A stretch of DNA of 64,000 bases from Phytohabitans houttuyneae (GCF_011764425.1 NZ_BLPF01000002.1:1674997-1738996); one strand, 5' to 3'; positions 11,001-20,790 are shown, counted from the stretch's first letter. A program made the numbers and translations. Notes: generated from the sequence alone by a model not told the origin.

Positions 11001-12851
11001 GGCCGGCGGTCCGGTGCGGGTGGGGTCGAACCTGAAGTTGCAGGTGGCCGACCAGTCGCTGGTCATGTTGAAGTCGGTGGTCTGCACCTTCCAGGAGAAC
11101 TGGGTGACCGCCCCCGCGGACTGGGTACGGAGCATCGCCATCGGCACCACGAGCACGGCGGTGCTGCCGGAGGTGTAGGTGAGCAGGTTCGGGTCCGACT
11201 GGGCCAGGATCGTGCCGGGTACCGAGGTCTTCCACAGGTTGAACCTGACGCCGAGGGTGCCGCCGTTGCGGTCGGAGACCGGCGAGTACAGGATGACCGG
11301 CCCGTCGCCGACGGTGCTCGGCGTGGCCGCGGTGCAGGAGGTGGCCGGCGAGGTGGTCATGCCGGCGGGCTTGTTCGGCCGGTGGTTGTAGGTGACGGTC
11401 AGGCGCGGGCTTGTCTCCAGAAACTCCTTCCAGCCGTTGGTGTCGGTCTCGCTCTGGGCGACGAGCGCGAAGGTCTGGGTCTTCTTGTTGTTGGTGACCG
11501 CGGCGGACACCTCGGCCTTCACGTCGAAGGAGATCGCGGCGGCCGGGCAGGAGGAGCTGTAGCCGTGCGCGACGTCCTTGTAGTCGACGACCGAGCCGAG
11601 CGAGACGCCGCTCCACGCGTTCCAGGTGGCGTTGGACTGGCTGAGCGTGGTGCCCGGCGCGAAGAGGTTGACCCGGCTGGGCGTGCACGAGTACGAGTGC
11701 GTCTCGGTGATGTCCAGGCGTGCCGTGTTGATGGTCGCGCCGGCCAGCGTCGACGTGGCGATCGGAAAGTTGATCAGCGTGCGGGAGCGGATCTCGCCGC
11801 TGTACCCGACCTGCATCCGGCCGCGCGGGTCGGGCGTGTCCTTCCAGTAGTTCGTCGAGGCGTGCTGCGCCGGGATCGTCGTCCACCCGTTGTTGGAGGC
11901 GCCGACCGACGACCAGGTGAACGTCGGGTCGACGTACACCGGATATGTGGTGTCCGGCCCGGTCAGCAGCTTCGCGTCCGGGGTGAGCTCGATGCCGCCG
12001 GCGGTCGTCCGCACGCCGATCGCGGCGACCCGCGCCCGCGCCCCCGGTCCGTCCGCGGTGGACCGTGCGCCGGTGCTCGCCGCGGTGCGCGCGCCGGGCG
12101 TGGCGGTGGAGTCCCACGCCATCGGGGTGGGAGCGGTGAGGACGACCCGTCCGGTGCGGTCCTTGCCGGTGATGTTGCCGGCCTTGTCCGACGCCATCTT
12201 GACGCCCGCCGTCTTCGTGGCGACGGTGAGCTTGCGCAGGGCCGGGTTCGCGGCCGCCTCGGCGGTGTGCACGACGAACACGTGCGACAGCCCGCCCTGT
12301 GCGTTGGCCGTCACGACAAGGTCGACGCCGGGCAGCACGCCGGTGTACGTGGCCGAGTCGCCGTCCAGCGTGGGCGCGGGCAGCGCCATCGGCAGCGTGA
12401 AGGCGACCGACAGGCCGGCGCTGGACATCGTCGCCATCGGCCCCTTGCCGCCGCCGGAGAGCGTCAGCTGGCTGGTCGCCATGGCGGGGGAGATGCTGCC
12501 GTCCGGCTTGCGGACCAGCGTGGCGTCGAGGTCACGCCAGGAGTCGCCGACGCGCATGCGGGTGGGCGCGACGCTCCGTGACAGGGTGAGCGTCCCGTCC
12601 GGGTTGGCGGTCACCTCGTCCGTCGCGGTCTTCGCCGCCTCCACGGGTACCGGCGTCTTGGTGCGCTTCGCGCGTGCCAGCGCCTCCTCGACCGTCTCCG
12701 CCGACGTGTCCGCGGACGTCGACGGCGGCGGCTCGGGCGGTGGTGGTGCCGCGGCTGCCGGTGCGGCGCTGATCGGGACCACGGCGAGCAGACCGGCCAG
12801 GGCTGTTGCTAGGTAACGGCGTACCGGCTTGGAGTGCGACGAACCGACCAT
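8040..12851 (-). CDS. Secreted DNRLRE / LamG-like / beta-repeat surface protein
   Basis: A 1,603-residue exported protein. The signal peptide is basic residues then LATALAGLLAVVPISAAPAAA. Domains in order: a propeptide-like N-terminal part; a DNRLRE-type beta domain (about 300-490, with YPVYVDPTFTW before it); a fibronectin-like stretch (about 620-700); an FG-GAP-like or propeller region with DLTGDNIADLL and ADIDGNNIPDLWGVG (about 700-1030); a LamG/concanavalin-like domain (about 1037-1220) with FTVSAWVKPN; and three tandem beta repeats of roughly 120 residues, each ending in LVADVTGYF-type motifs (1233-1603). The ATG at 12851 is chosen because a good GGAGG lies 7 bases upstream and it directly precedes the signal peptide. 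No catalytic motif is seen. It probably binds glycans or cell-surface polymers. It is divergent from the RHS toxin gene. Confidence 0.85.
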   Translation of the reverse strand: MVGSSHSKPVRRYLATALAGLLAVVPISAAPAAAAPPPPEPPPSTSADTSAETVEEALARAKRTKTPVPVEAAKTATDEVTANPDGTLTLSRSVAPTRMRVGDSWRDLDATLVRKPDGSISPAMATSQLTLSGGGKGPMATMSSAGLSVAFTLPMALPAPTLDGDSATYTGVLPGVDLVVTANAQGGLSHVFVVHTAEAAANPALRKLTVATKTAGVKMASDKAGNITGKDRTGRVVLTAPTPMAWDSTATPGARTAASTGARSTADGPGARARVAAIGVRTTAGGIELTPDAKLLTGPDTTYPVYVDPTFTWSSVGASNNGWTTIPAQHASTNYWKDTPDPRGRMQVGYSGEIRSRTLINFPIATSTLAGATINTARLDITETHSYSCTPSRVNLFAPGTTLSQSNATWNAWSGVSLGSVVDYKDVAHGYSSSCPAAAISFDVKAEVSAAVTNNKKTQTFALVAQSETDTNGWKEFLETSPRLTVTYNHRPNKPAGMTTSPATSCTAATPSTVGDGPVILYSPVSDRNGGTLGVRFNLWKTSVPGTILAQSDPNLLTYTSGSTAVLVVPMAMLRTQSAGAVTQFSWKVQTTDFNMTSDWSATCNFRFDPTRTGPPAVSQPDATAVIGQSVTVAVTPPATGTTPTSYMYQLNGGPPGSVTATSGNASITVTPPRFTNTLTVTGLSAGGNIGDTASVTFNAAPAATAPDADLTGDNIADLLTVGATNNLPSGLWLGAGKNTGQVVAAATNIGAHGNGVRTTNTGTELVHHPSDFDAAQAITGRFGGTGLQDILVYYPTGYAGTSGENAGGGVLLRGTGDGSAIQAHVSGTQENIPAGFFSDVNGFNPLQLANTGLSSGLGDTPDLIAVGGDASIGYYLNYYASQGGTLNWAWPPAQLTTLTPTGGTDWNTWTIAAAQTSDGASLFLWQRSTGALHLWTDLAFDVNAQTFSYTAHTLRTSGWNTGFALRLQAADIDGNNIPDLWGVGANHTSIAHLVSDLDATAGTGTITAQAGQTLLTATHAWFLNDNEDGAVTGADTAKDTVGTLHATGAGNAKWNSGDLYDPDVAFDGTNSTLTTTGGAIATNADFTVSAWVKPNAAGGTVLSQDGTNGAGFKIWTEASDKSWKFGLSTSDSASADFDVTHSAPNAVKPGIWTHITATYKHSSRLMELFVNGVKVSYQNHNTVWNATGAFRFGAHRTSSSAVGGWFNGQLAHVLVWNQEIDPAQAATPASYYQPVSQFRVLDTRYNIGGTTGPLPPKTTVRLKIAGANGIPAANVTAVAMTVAVHQPSGGGHIRIWPDNTPMPATAAVDYVGGITVANYVIVPVGANGYVNLFNFANTVQLVADVTGYFTSDAAAAGNTSFTPTPPTRIVDSRSGLGGIDGPLQASNTMTVTIAGAAGVPAGVKAVAINYTILSPDTAGWVTTYADGTTLPGVSGLQYQVNANIANMTIAPVGSNGKIKIYKHGGLNAHLIVDVLGYFAPGTGGQKYHAINAARMIDTRRDGGAMPVFTTKTIAQGNTVIADAPTLILNVTVTQPTTAGWLNVFDASSPRPGTSSINFAANQTIAGLTLPTANQGTFAIYTSQAAGSTSHLVIDSLGYFSAN

Positions 12852-13138
12852 TGTGGACCTCCCCGCGTAGCCCGCGAACGCCGCCAAGTCTGGTGCCGGC
12901 GGGCCCAGCTAACCAGGCCGAGCCGCAATGCGGAATATCGATCTGAGCGATCTGTTCCGTTCAGGTTTTGCGTTCACATTCGCCCCTCTCAACCCGCCCC
13001 GAACCGTTACCGTTCCGTGATATTCAAACTGAAGAGTGCATCGACCCCGCTGTGCGAGAGTGGCGCCGCCGGTGGCCTGAGATCACTCCCCGGGCCGCGG
13101 TTCGGCGTTTGTCCACTCTGTACGGATGTGGGGACTCG

Positions 13139-16100
13139 ATGGTGTGGTCGCGCGCAAGTCGTGGTTTTCGAGGGTGGACGAGGCCGGTGGCGTTGGTCGC
13201 CGCGGCACTGGTGATGACGCTGACAGCGACGACCGCTCCGTCGTCGGCGGCGCCCGTCACGCGGGAGGCGTCGCGGCCCGCCGCTCCGGCTACCTCGCCC
13301 GGCCCCGCGGTCAACGCGGTCAAGCCGCTGGAGTTCCGCTTCACGAGGCCGCGTGACGCGGCGGCGGAGAGCTTCACACCGAAGGCGACGGTGTGGCCGA
13401 AGGCGTCCCGCGTGTCGATGAGCCTTGCGGCGCCGGTCGCGAAGGCGAAGGAGGGCGCGGTCGCGCGGGCCGCGGGCGCCCCGGTGTGGGCGAAGGCGGT
13501 CGCCGGCAGCGACGGCCGTTATGCGGGGCCGGCGGCAGTGGACGCGGCGGTGCTGGACCAGGCGGCGGCGCGGGCAGCGGGTGTGGACGGTGTGTTGTTC
13601 ACGGTGGCGCCGGCGGGTGGTAGCGGCGGCCAGGTCCGGGTGGGTTTGGACTACGGCGGGTTCGCTGAGGCGTTCGGCGGCAATTACGGTTCGCGGCTGC
13701 GGCTGGTGCGGCTGCCTGCCTGTGCGGCGACGACGCCGAAGGTGGCCTCCTGCCGCCAGGCCACGCCGCTGGAGTCCCGCAACGATGTCGCGGCACGGAG
13801 CGTGTCGGCGTCGTTGACGCTGGCGGGGCCGGCGGTGTTCGCCGCGGTGGCGTCGGCTGGTGAGGACGGTGGTGAGGGTGGCACGTACGCGGCCACTGAT
13901 TTGAAGCCGTCGGGGTCGTGGTCGGCGGGTGGGAGTACGGGTTCGTTCACGTATTCGTATCCGATCGCGTTGCCGCCGGGTGCGTCGAGCCTGGCGCCGA
14001 AGGTGGAGCTGGCGTACGACTCGGGCAGCGTGGATGGGCAGACGGCGGCGACGTCGGCGCAGGCGTCGTGGGTGGGTGACGGTTGGTCGACGCCGAAGTC
14101 GTATATCGAGCAGACGTTCACCTCGTGTGCGGATGAGCCGGGTGGCAGCCCGGCGCCGGAGCCGATCGCGGATCAGTGTTACAACGGGCCGATCCTGACG
14201 ATGTCGTTGAACGGCAGTACGACGGCGTTGGTGTGGGACCAGGCGGCGGAGAAGTGGCGGCCACAGGTCGAGGACGGCTCGGTCATCACGCACGTGGAAA
14301 ACTCGGGCAACGGTTCGGGTACGTACAACTCGGACTACTGGCGGGTGACGGCGCGGGACGGCACCGTTTATGAGTTCGGTCGTAACCGGCTGCCGGGGTG
14401 GTCGGGGCAGCCGGCAACGAACTCGGTGGACAAGGTGCCGGTGTACTCGCCTCGTGCTGGTGATCCGTGTTTCAGCTCGTCCGGCTTCTCCGCGTCGTGG
14501 TGCGACATGGCGTACCGGTGGAACCTGGACCATGTCGTCGACTCGCGTGGCAACGCGATGGCGTACTACTACAAGCAGGACGTCAACTTCTACGGCCGCA
14601 ACGATGGTGCGGTCGACGAGGACTACGTGCGGGACAGCTACCTGGACCGGATCGACTACGGCTTCCGGGCCGGTGGGGCGTACGGCACGGTGCCCAACCA
14701 GGTGGTGTTCGGCACCGGCCCGCGGTGCGTGTCGGGCACCTGCACCCCGCTGGGCGAGTCGACGAAGGCGAACTGGCCGGACGTGCCGTACGACCTGGTG
14801 TGTGCGTCCGGTGTGGACTGTGACGTGTGGACGCCGTCGTACTTCTCCACCGTGCGGTTGACGTCCATCACGGCGCGGCAGTGGTCGACGGCGTCGTCGT
14901 CGTATGTGCCGGTCGACTCGTACGCGTTGACGCAGACGATCCCGCCGACGGGTGACGGTAACGCGCCGACGTTGTGGCTGTCCTCGATCGCCCGGACCGG
15001 GCATGACATCACGGCGGGTGGTTCGACCGAGGCGATCACGTTGCCGACGGTGTCGTTCACGAGCATCAAGCTGCCGAACCGGGTGGATCCGGCCGGCCTG
15101 ACCGCGTTCTACCGGCACCGGGTCGAGACGGTCACGACCGAGACCGGTTCGCTGATCACGGCCAGTTATGAGCTGCCGCAGCCGTGTACGGCGACGGGCT
15201 CGCTCAACCCGGCGACCAACACCAAGTCTTGTTATCCGGTGTACTGGACGCCGGATGGGTATACCGAGCCGTTCCGGGACTGGTTCCACAAGTACGCGGT
15301 CACCCGGGTCACCGCCACCGACCCGACGGGCGGGTCGCCGTCCGCGTCGACCAGCTACGTCTACGTGGGTGGTGCGGCGTGGCGGTACGACGAGAACGAG
15401 GTGGTGAAGAAGAAGTACCGCACGTACGGGCAGTTCCGCGGCTACGGCACCGTCAGAACGTTGGCCGGTGACGGGGTTAACGATCCGCAGACCCAGTCGC
15501 AGAAGACGTACTACCGCGGCATGTCGAAGAACAACAGCACCACCGTGGTCAATGTGACCGACTCGGCCGGCGGGGTGCACGAGGACCTGGACCAGCTGTC
15601 CGGCCGGGAGCTGGAGAGCACCGCGCATCTGGGTAAGGACGGGCCGGTCGACAGCTCGACCATCACCTCCTACTGGGTGTCGGCGAACACGGCCAGCCGT
15701 TCCCGGACCGGGCTTCCCGCGTTGACCGCGAACTGGGTCGCGCCGGTGCTGACCTACACGCGGCAGGCGGTCACCGGCAGCGGGGCGACGACGTGGCGGT
15801 ACACGGCGACGGACCACAGCTACGACGCTTCCGTCACCTCACCGACGGTCGGTGTGCTCAAGCACAGCTACAGCCACACGGTGCCGCCGAACCCCGCCTA
15901 CGACCGGTGCACCACGAACACGTTCGCCCCGGCCAACACCGGCAAGAACCTTGTGGACCTCAAGTCGCAGGTGGAGACCGTGGCGGTCGCCTGCGGCGGC
16001 TACACGGCGGGTTCGCCCGCGTCCGTCCCGGGATCGGTCAACACGCTGACCGCGCCGTCGACGGTCAGCCGGCCCGCGCAGGTGGTCTCCGTCGAGCGCA

Positions 16101-19100
16101 CCTTCTACGACGACACGTCCTGGTCCACGACGTTCCCACAGGCGGCCGCGCCGACGGCCGGCAACGTGACGATGAAGCGCAATGCGTCCGGCTACACGGG
16201 CGGCGCCTACACGTGGCAGACCGCGGCCCGGTCCACCTACGACAGCTACGGCCGGCCAGTCGACACCTACGACGGCAACGGCAACAAGACCAGCTTCGGG
16301 TACACCACAAACGCCGTCGGGCTGACGACCGCGGCGACCATCACGAACCCGCTGTCGCAGACCACCACGAGCACGATGAACACCCCGCGCGGGCTGACCA
16401 AGACCACCACCGACCCGAACGGCGTGGTCACCACCCAGCACTACGACGCCCTCGGCCGCGCGACCGCCGTGTGGCTGCACTCGCGGTCGACGTCGGTGTC
16501 CGCGAACTACAGGTTCGCCTACCAGGTCCTCAAGGACGGCGTCACGGCCACCACCACGTCGACGCTGAACGACTCCAGCGGCTACGTCGTCTCCACGACC
16601 GTCTACGACGCGCAGCTGCGGGTGCGGCAGACGCAGGCGATGACGCCACAGTCCGGGCGGATGATCACCGACGCGTTCTACGACTCCCGCGGCTGGGTCC
16701 GATCGGCAAACAACGGGTGGTGGCATCCTGGCTCGCTGCCCAACCTCACCCCGGTCCGGCCGGACCAGGTGAGCCCGCCGCCGCAGCTGCCGAACCAGAA
16801 CTTCTACATCTACGACGGCCTCGGCCGGGTCGTCATCGACGTCGCCGCCAAGAACAACGTCGAGGTGTCGCGGACCACGACGGTGTACAACGGCGACCGG
16901 ACCACCGTCATCCCGCCCGAGGGCGGCGTCGTCAAGACCACGGTCACCGACCCGCTGGGCCGGACCAGCCAGCTGATCGACTACAGTGCCCGGCCGACGC
17001 TGAACACGCCGGCCAACACGTTCACCGGGATCTTCTCCGTCACCGGCGGCACGGCGGTCACATCCGGCTACGGGTACGACGGCCACGGCAACAACAACAG
17101 CATCACCGACGTCGACGGCAACGCCTGGACGTCCACGTACAACCTGCTCGGCCAGGTCACCGCCAAGAGCGACCCGGACGGCGGCGACACCACCGGCATG
17201 ACCTACGACGGCAACGGCAACCTTCTCCAGGCCACCGACGCCCGCCTCAAGACCACCTCCACCACCTACGACGCCCTCAACCGCCGCACCGGCCGGTACG
17301 CCGCCGCGACCGCGTCACAGTCCGCGAGCAACCAGCTCGCCTCATGGGTGTACGACAACTCAAACAACGCCATCACCGGCATGCTCTACCCGATCGGGCA
17401 GCTGACCGCCGCGACCGCCTACTGGGGCGGCCAGGCGTACACCGTGCAGCAGAACAACTTCAACGTCTTCGGCAAGTCCACGGGCCAGACGGTCACCATC
17501 CCGACCACCGAAGGACTGCTGGGCGGCACCTACACCTACCTCTACCAGTACACGACCACCACCGGGCTGCGGAGCCGGACGGTCTTCCCCGCCAAGGGCG
17601 CACTGCCCGCCGAGACCGTCAACCAGGGCTACGCCACGGCCTTCGACCTGCCCAGCACCCTCGGCGGGCTCGGCGGCTACGCGCAGGGCGTCACCTACGA
17701 CGCGTTCAGCCGGGTGAACCAGCAGACGATCGGCAGCGCCGTACCGAACCGTGGCTTCGTCACAAACACGTACGACGAGCACACCGGCCGGCTCACCGAC
17801 CAGCTGGTCACCCGCATGGGCACCACGCCCGGCGACGTCGACAAGCAGCACTACGACTACGACAAGGCCGGCAACCCGCTGCGGCAGGTCTCCACAAGGC
17901 TCGGCGCGACAACACCGTCGGAGACCCAGTGCTTCCGGTACGACGGCCTGCAGCGCCTCACCAAGGCGTGGACCGCGACGGACAACTGCGCCGCGGAGCC
18001 GACCCCGTCCAGCCGCGCCATGGTGGGCAGCGGCCTGGGCAGCAGCAGCGCGTACTGGACCGGCTGGGAGTTCGACCTGGTCGGCAACCGCACCAAGCAG
18101 ACCAGGTACTCGACCACCGGCGGCAGCGACACCACCACCACGTACGCCTACGACGGCAACGGCGCCGACCAGCCGCACACCCTCACCAGCAGCGCCACCA
18201 CGGGTGCCACGCCCGGGTCGGCCACGTACGGCTACGACGCCACCGGAAACACGACAAGCCGCAACGCCGGCAACGGCAACCAGACCCTCACCTGGAACGA
18301 CGACGGCCAGCTGACCGCCGTCACCGGCAGTACCGCCGGAAACAGCACCTTCCTCTACGACGCCGACGGCGGACTGCTGATGCAGAAGGACCCCGGCGCC
18401 AACACCCTTTACCTGCCGGGGCAGCAGCTCACCCTCAACACCTCCACCCAGGCCATCACCGGCGCGCGGTACTACCCGCTGCCCGGCGGGGGACAGGTCG
18501 TCCGCACCGGCAGCGGTACCAACTTCAGCTTCGTCATCTCCGACCGCCAGGGCACACCCACCCTGTACCTGAACAGCACCGCGCAGACGCCGACCTGGCG
18601 GCAGTACACCCCGTACGGCGAGTCACGCGGCGTCATCTCCGCCTGGCCGGACAACCGCGGCTTCCTCAACAAGCCCATCAACCCGACAACCGGCCTGACG
18701 AACGTCGGCGCCCGCGACTACGACCCGGCGGCCGGACGCTTCATCTCCGTCGACCCGGTCATGGACCTCACCGTCCCGCAGCAGTGGAACGGCTACGCCT
18801 ACAGCGAGAACAACCCCATCACCTTCAGCGACCCGTCCGGCGAACGGTCCTGCTCCGACGACGTGTGCGCGCCCGGCGCCGACTACACCGACATCAACGG
18901 CGACTACGTCGACTCGCCCGGTCACAACGACGGCTGCGGCGGCTGCAGCGGCAGCGAAGACCCCTACGCCGACTCGCCGAACCGCAACCGCCTCGGCCGC
19001 GTCGTCGTCATCCCGGACAACGTCAACAAGGAGGAGTTCACCCGGATCTGGCGCAACAACCTGGCCAAGTACGCCAAGTCGAACGGCCCGTTCTACAACG

Positions 19101-20089
19101 AGAACGACGCCATCGCATTCGAGCTCTACTTCGCCATGCAGGTCTGCGACATGATGGGCCGCAGCGAGTGTGGCGACGCCTGGTACGAGTCCCTGTACTT
19201 CGGCTTCATCGACGCCTTGGTCGCCGGCGGCCTGCCGATGGACGACAAGTCACTCGGCCAGGGATTCATGCTCGGCCCGAACGGCATCCAGGCCAAGCCG
19301 AAGTCGCGCGACGGCTGCAACAGCTTCAGCGCGGACACCGAAGTGCTGATGGCTGACGGCTCCACCAAGCCAATCAGCGAAATAGAGATCGGCGACCAGG
19401 TCTTCGCCACCGACCCGGAGACGGGCGAGGAAGGGCCCCGCACGGTCTCCCAAGTCTGGAAACATCAAGACGAGCTGCTCGGCTTGGAGGTCAACGGCGC
19501 GCGGCTGACCACGACCGAGGATCACCCGTTCTGGAACGAGACGGATGGCCAGTGGCAGCGGGTCGATGCGCTCGACGCCGGAGACCAACTCCTGGCCCCC
19601 GATGGCCGCACCATCACCGTGATCGGTTTGATCAGCGGCAGTCAGTACGTCGCGGCGGCCTACAACCTCAGCGTCGATGGCATCCATACCTATTACGTAC
19701 TCGCGGGCGGCACGCCGGTACTCGTTCATAACCTGGGACCGTCGAGTCCGGCCGCCGGTGCTGCTGGCACCCAGATGCTGATAAACGATCTGGAGTCCCG
19801 TGGATACCGGATTCGAGGAACCGAGATCAGTATGAGAGCGGCGAATGGCGTAACTGTTCGCTTCGACGTCGTGGCGGAGAAGAACGGTGTGCTGTCGGTC
19901 TACGACGCTAAGAACGGCCCGACGGCCGGTTTCACAAAGAACCAGGGGTCTCGCGGCGGGTACGCGTCGGTCGAAACGCGTGGCGGCACCTTCTTCGGCC
20001 CGAATGCGCAGAAGGCTGGCCTAGCTGGCACCACGTTGGGGCCGACCCGAGTGAACATCGCAGGATTCGGCGGTTACCCTTACTGCTAG
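13139..20089 (+). CDS. RHS/YD-repeat polymorphic toxin with Hint domain and nuclease-like C-terminus
   Basis: A 2,316-residue secreted protein. Its signal peptide includes VALVAAALVMTLTAT. An SpvB-like insertion domain begins near residue 245 (SGSWSAGGSTGSFTYSYPI). YD repeats such as YDGNGNLLQATD and YGYDATGNTTSRN cover roughly 1,040-1,750. The RHS-associated core (about 1,795-1,900) ends in GARDYDPAAGRFISVDP and NPITFSDPSG. A Hint (HINT-fold autoprotease) domain lies at about 2,060-2,200, from CNSFSADTEVLMADGS to PVLVHN. The last 115 residues are the toxin tip; RFDVVAEKNG followed by VYDAKNG fits the D...(D/E)xK active site of PD-(D/E)XK nucleases. The Hint domain presumably releases the tip. 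The ATG at 13139 was chosen over upstream frame extensions because the signal peptide follows. The next gene is the likely immunity gene. Confidence 0.88.
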   Translation: MVWSRASRGFRGWTRPVALVAAALVMTLTATTAPSSAAPVTREASRPAAPATSPGPAVNAVKPLEFRFTRPRDAAAESFTPKATVWPKASRVSMSLAAPVAKAKEGAVARAAGAPVWAKAVAGSDGRYAGPAAVDAAVLDQAAARAAGVDGVLFTVAPAGGSGGQVRVGLDYGGFAEAFGGNYGSRLRLVRLPACAATTPKVASCRQATPLESRNDVAARSVSASLTLAGPAVFAAVASAGEDGGEGGTYAATDLKPSGSWSAGGSTGSFTYSYPIALPPGASSLAPKVELAYDSGSVDGQTAATSAQASWVGDGWSTPKSYIEQTFTSCADEPGGSPAPEPIADQCYNGPILTMSLNGSTTALVWDQAAEKWRPQVEDGSVITHVENSGNGSGTYNSDYWRVTARDGTVYEFGRNRLPGWSGQPATNSVDKVPVYSPRAGDPCFSSSGFSASWCDMAYRWNLDHVVDSRGNAMAYYYKQDVNFYGRNDGAVDEDYVRDSYLDRIDYGFRAGGAYGTVPNQVVFGTGPRCVSGTCTPLGESTKANWPDVPYDLVCASGVDCDVWTPSYFSTVRLTSITARQWSTASSSYVPVDSYALTQTIPPTGDGNAPTLWLSSIARTGHDITAGGSTEAITLPTVSFTSIKLPNRVDPAGLTAFYRHRVETVTTETGSLITASYELPQPCTATGSLNPATNTKSCYPVYWTPDGYTEPFRDWFHKYAVTRVTATDPTGGSPSASTSYVYVGGAAWRYDENEVVKKKYRTYGQFRGYGTVRTLAGDGVNDPQTQSQKTYYRGMSKNNSTTVVNVTDSAGGVHEDLDQLSGRELESTAHLGKDGPVDSSTITSYWVSANTASRSRTGLPALTANWVAPVLTYTRQAVTGSGATTWRYTATDHSYDASVTSPTVGVLKHSYSHTVPPNPAYDRCTTNTFAPANTGKNLVDLKSQVETVAVACGGYTAGSPASVPGSVNTLTAPSTVSRPAQVVSVERTFYDDTSWSTTFPQAAAPTAGNVTMKRNASGYTGGAYTWQTAARSTYDSYGRPVDTYDGNGNKTSFGYTTNAVGLTTAATITNPLSQTTTSTMNTPRGLTKTTTDPNGVVTTQHYDALGRATAVWLHSRSTSVSANYRFAYQVLKDGVTATTTSTLNDSSGYVVSTTVYDAQLRVRQTQAMTPQSGRMITDAFYDSRGWVRSANNGWWHPGSLPNLTPVRPDQVSPPPQLPNQNFYIYDGLGRVVIDVAAKNNVEVSRTTTVYNGDRTTVIPPEGGVVKTTVTDPLGRTSQLIDYSARPTLNTPANTFTGIFSVTGGTAVTSGYGYDGHGNNNSITDVDGNAWTSTYNLLGQVTAKSDPDGGDTTGMTYDGNGNLLQATDARLKTTSTTYDALNRRTGRYAAATASQSASNQLASWVYDNSNNAITGMLYPIGQLTAATAYWGGQAYTVQQNNFNVFGKSTGQTVTIPTTEGLLGGTYTYLYQYTTTTGLRSRTVFPAKGALPAETVNQGYATAFDLPSTLGGLGGYAQGVTYDAFSRVNQQTIGSAVPNRGFVTNTYDEHTGRLTDQLVTRMGTTPGDVDKQHYDYDKAGNPLRQVSTRLGATTPSETQCFRYDGLQRLTKAWTATDNCAAEPTPSSRAMVGSGLGSSSAYWTGWEFDLVGNRTKQTRYSTTGGSDTTTTYAYDGNGADQPHTLTSSATTGATPGSATYGYDATGNTTSRNAGNGNQTLTWNDDGQLTAVTGSTAGNSTFLYDADGGLLMQKDPGANTLYLPGQQLTLNTSTQAITGARYYPLPGGGQVVRTGSGTNFSFVISDRQGTPTLYLNSTAQTPTWRQYTPYGESRGVISAWPDNRGFLNKPINPTTGLTNVGARDYDPAAGRFISVDPVMDLTVPQQWNGYAYSENNPITFSDPSGERSCSDDVCAPGADYTDINGDYVDSPGHNDGCGGCSGSEDPYADSPNRNRLGRVVVIPDNVNKEEFTRIWRNNLAKYAKSNGPFYNENDAIAFELYFAMQVCDMMGRSECGDAWYESLYFGFIDALVAGGLPMDDKSLGQGFMLGPNGIQAKPKSRDGCNSFSADTEVLMADGSTKPISEIEIGDQVFATDPETGEEGPRTVSQVWKHQDELLGLEVNGARLTTTEDHPFWNETDGQWQRVDALDAGDQLLAPDGRTITVIGLISGSQYVAAAYNLSVDGIHTYYVLAGGTPVLVHNLGPSSPAAGAAGTQMLINDLESRGYRIRGTEISMRAANGVTVRFDVVAEKNGVLSVYDAKNGPTAGFTKNQGSRGGYASVETRGGTFFGPNAQKAGLAGTTLGPTRVNIAGFGGYPYC

Positions 20090-20107
20090 CCCGAAGGGGG
20101 TGCGAGG

Positions 20108-20716
20108 ATGACGCTGGAGAAGGAGAGCCAGGACGCATGCGCGTCCGCCTTGAGGCGGTACGGCTTCGCACCCAGGCGACGTGGGCTCCTGCTGCAGGCG
20201 CGAGACGTCAAAAGCGTCACCGGATGGCTTGGTCTCAATCTGGCGACATGGGGCCTGCCAGCGAAGATACAGATCAACCCAGTCGTAGGTGTCAGGCATG
20301 TCGCACTTGAGAAGGCGCTGGTCGATCTGGCCGGCTGGAAGGCTCCGGTTGCGTGCGTGTCGAAGCCCCTGGGTTACCTGATGCCTCAAAACACATTCAT
20401 GCAATGGGACTTCCTGGCGGACGGTGACCTCGGTGCGGTAGCGGAGGACTTGGCGACGTCCGTCGTGGGCTATGGTCAACCGTTCATCGACAAGTGGGCG
20501 AGTTGGGAGACCTTTTCGACGGAGATCGGAGAGGCTGGGCTTCTGCTCGACAACCAAAGGTGGTTTGTGTTGCCGTTGGTCGCCGCGATCAACGGCGAGC
20601 GGCAGCGGGCAGAGTCGCTCATCGGGCAAGAGCTGGCTCGTGTTGGTGACGCGCCCGACGCCTATTCGCAGGCGTATCGTGAATTCGCCCAGGGTTTCGC
20701 GACAAGAGGCCTTTAG
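20108..20716 (+). CDS. Candidate immunity protein to the RHS toxin
   Basis: A 202-residue, acidic, soluble protein starting 18 bp after the toxin stop. No signal peptide or membrane segment is present, as expected for an immunity protein acting in the cytosol against a nuclease. I do not recognise the family with confidence; the layout (helical start, then beta-rich LQARDVKSVTGWLGLNLATW) is loosely like DUF4304-type proteins. Evidence for function is position only: a small unique gene directly after an RHS toxin tip is nearly always the cognate immunity gene. GC content is visibly lower here and in the last part of the toxin gene than in the RHS core, consistent with tip-immunity exchange by recombination. 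Confidence 0.6.
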   Translation: MTLEKESQDACASALRRYGFAPRRRGLLLQARDVKSVTGWLGLNLATWGLPAKIQINPVVGVRHVALEKALVDLAGWKAPVACVSKPLGYLMPQNTFMQWDFLADGDLGAVAEDLATSVVGYGQPFIDKWASWETFSTEIGEAGLLLDNQRWFVLPLVAAINGERQRAESLIGQELARVGDAPDAYSQAYREFAQGFATRGL

Positions 20717-20724
20717 GGAGTGTC

Positions 20725-20790
20725 TCAGTTGGTGGCCTTGGCCCAGCGGCGGTAGCAGAGCCGCTTCGACGCGGCCGGCCGCCTGCCGCA
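20725..20790 (-). pseudogene. Possible transposase C-terminal remnant
   Basis: On the minus strand a short frame reads ACGRRPAASKRLCYRRWAKATN and stops at 20725. The tail resembles the C-terminus of IS5-type DDE transposases, but upstream the frame dissolves into low-complexity sequence, so at most a fragment remains. The rest of the 409-bp gap (20717-21125) holds no gene I can support; its last bases carry the AGGAGG (21114-21119) of the next gene. Confidence 0.3.

Noticed and set aside
10545-12581. 678-residue open frame opposite the DNRLRE/LamG gene
   Set aside because: Low-complexity Gly/Arg/Val composition, no domain, and complete overlap with a recognisable protein on the other strand.
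15793-19356. 1,187-residue open frame inside the RHS gene
   Set aside because: Arg/His/Pro-rich shifted-frame reading of the YD repeats, no domain or start signal.
19317-19735. Intein
   Set aside because: The Hint domain has no flanking host protein to splice and sits between the RHS core and a toxin tip, the usual place for a toxin-releasing Hint domain.
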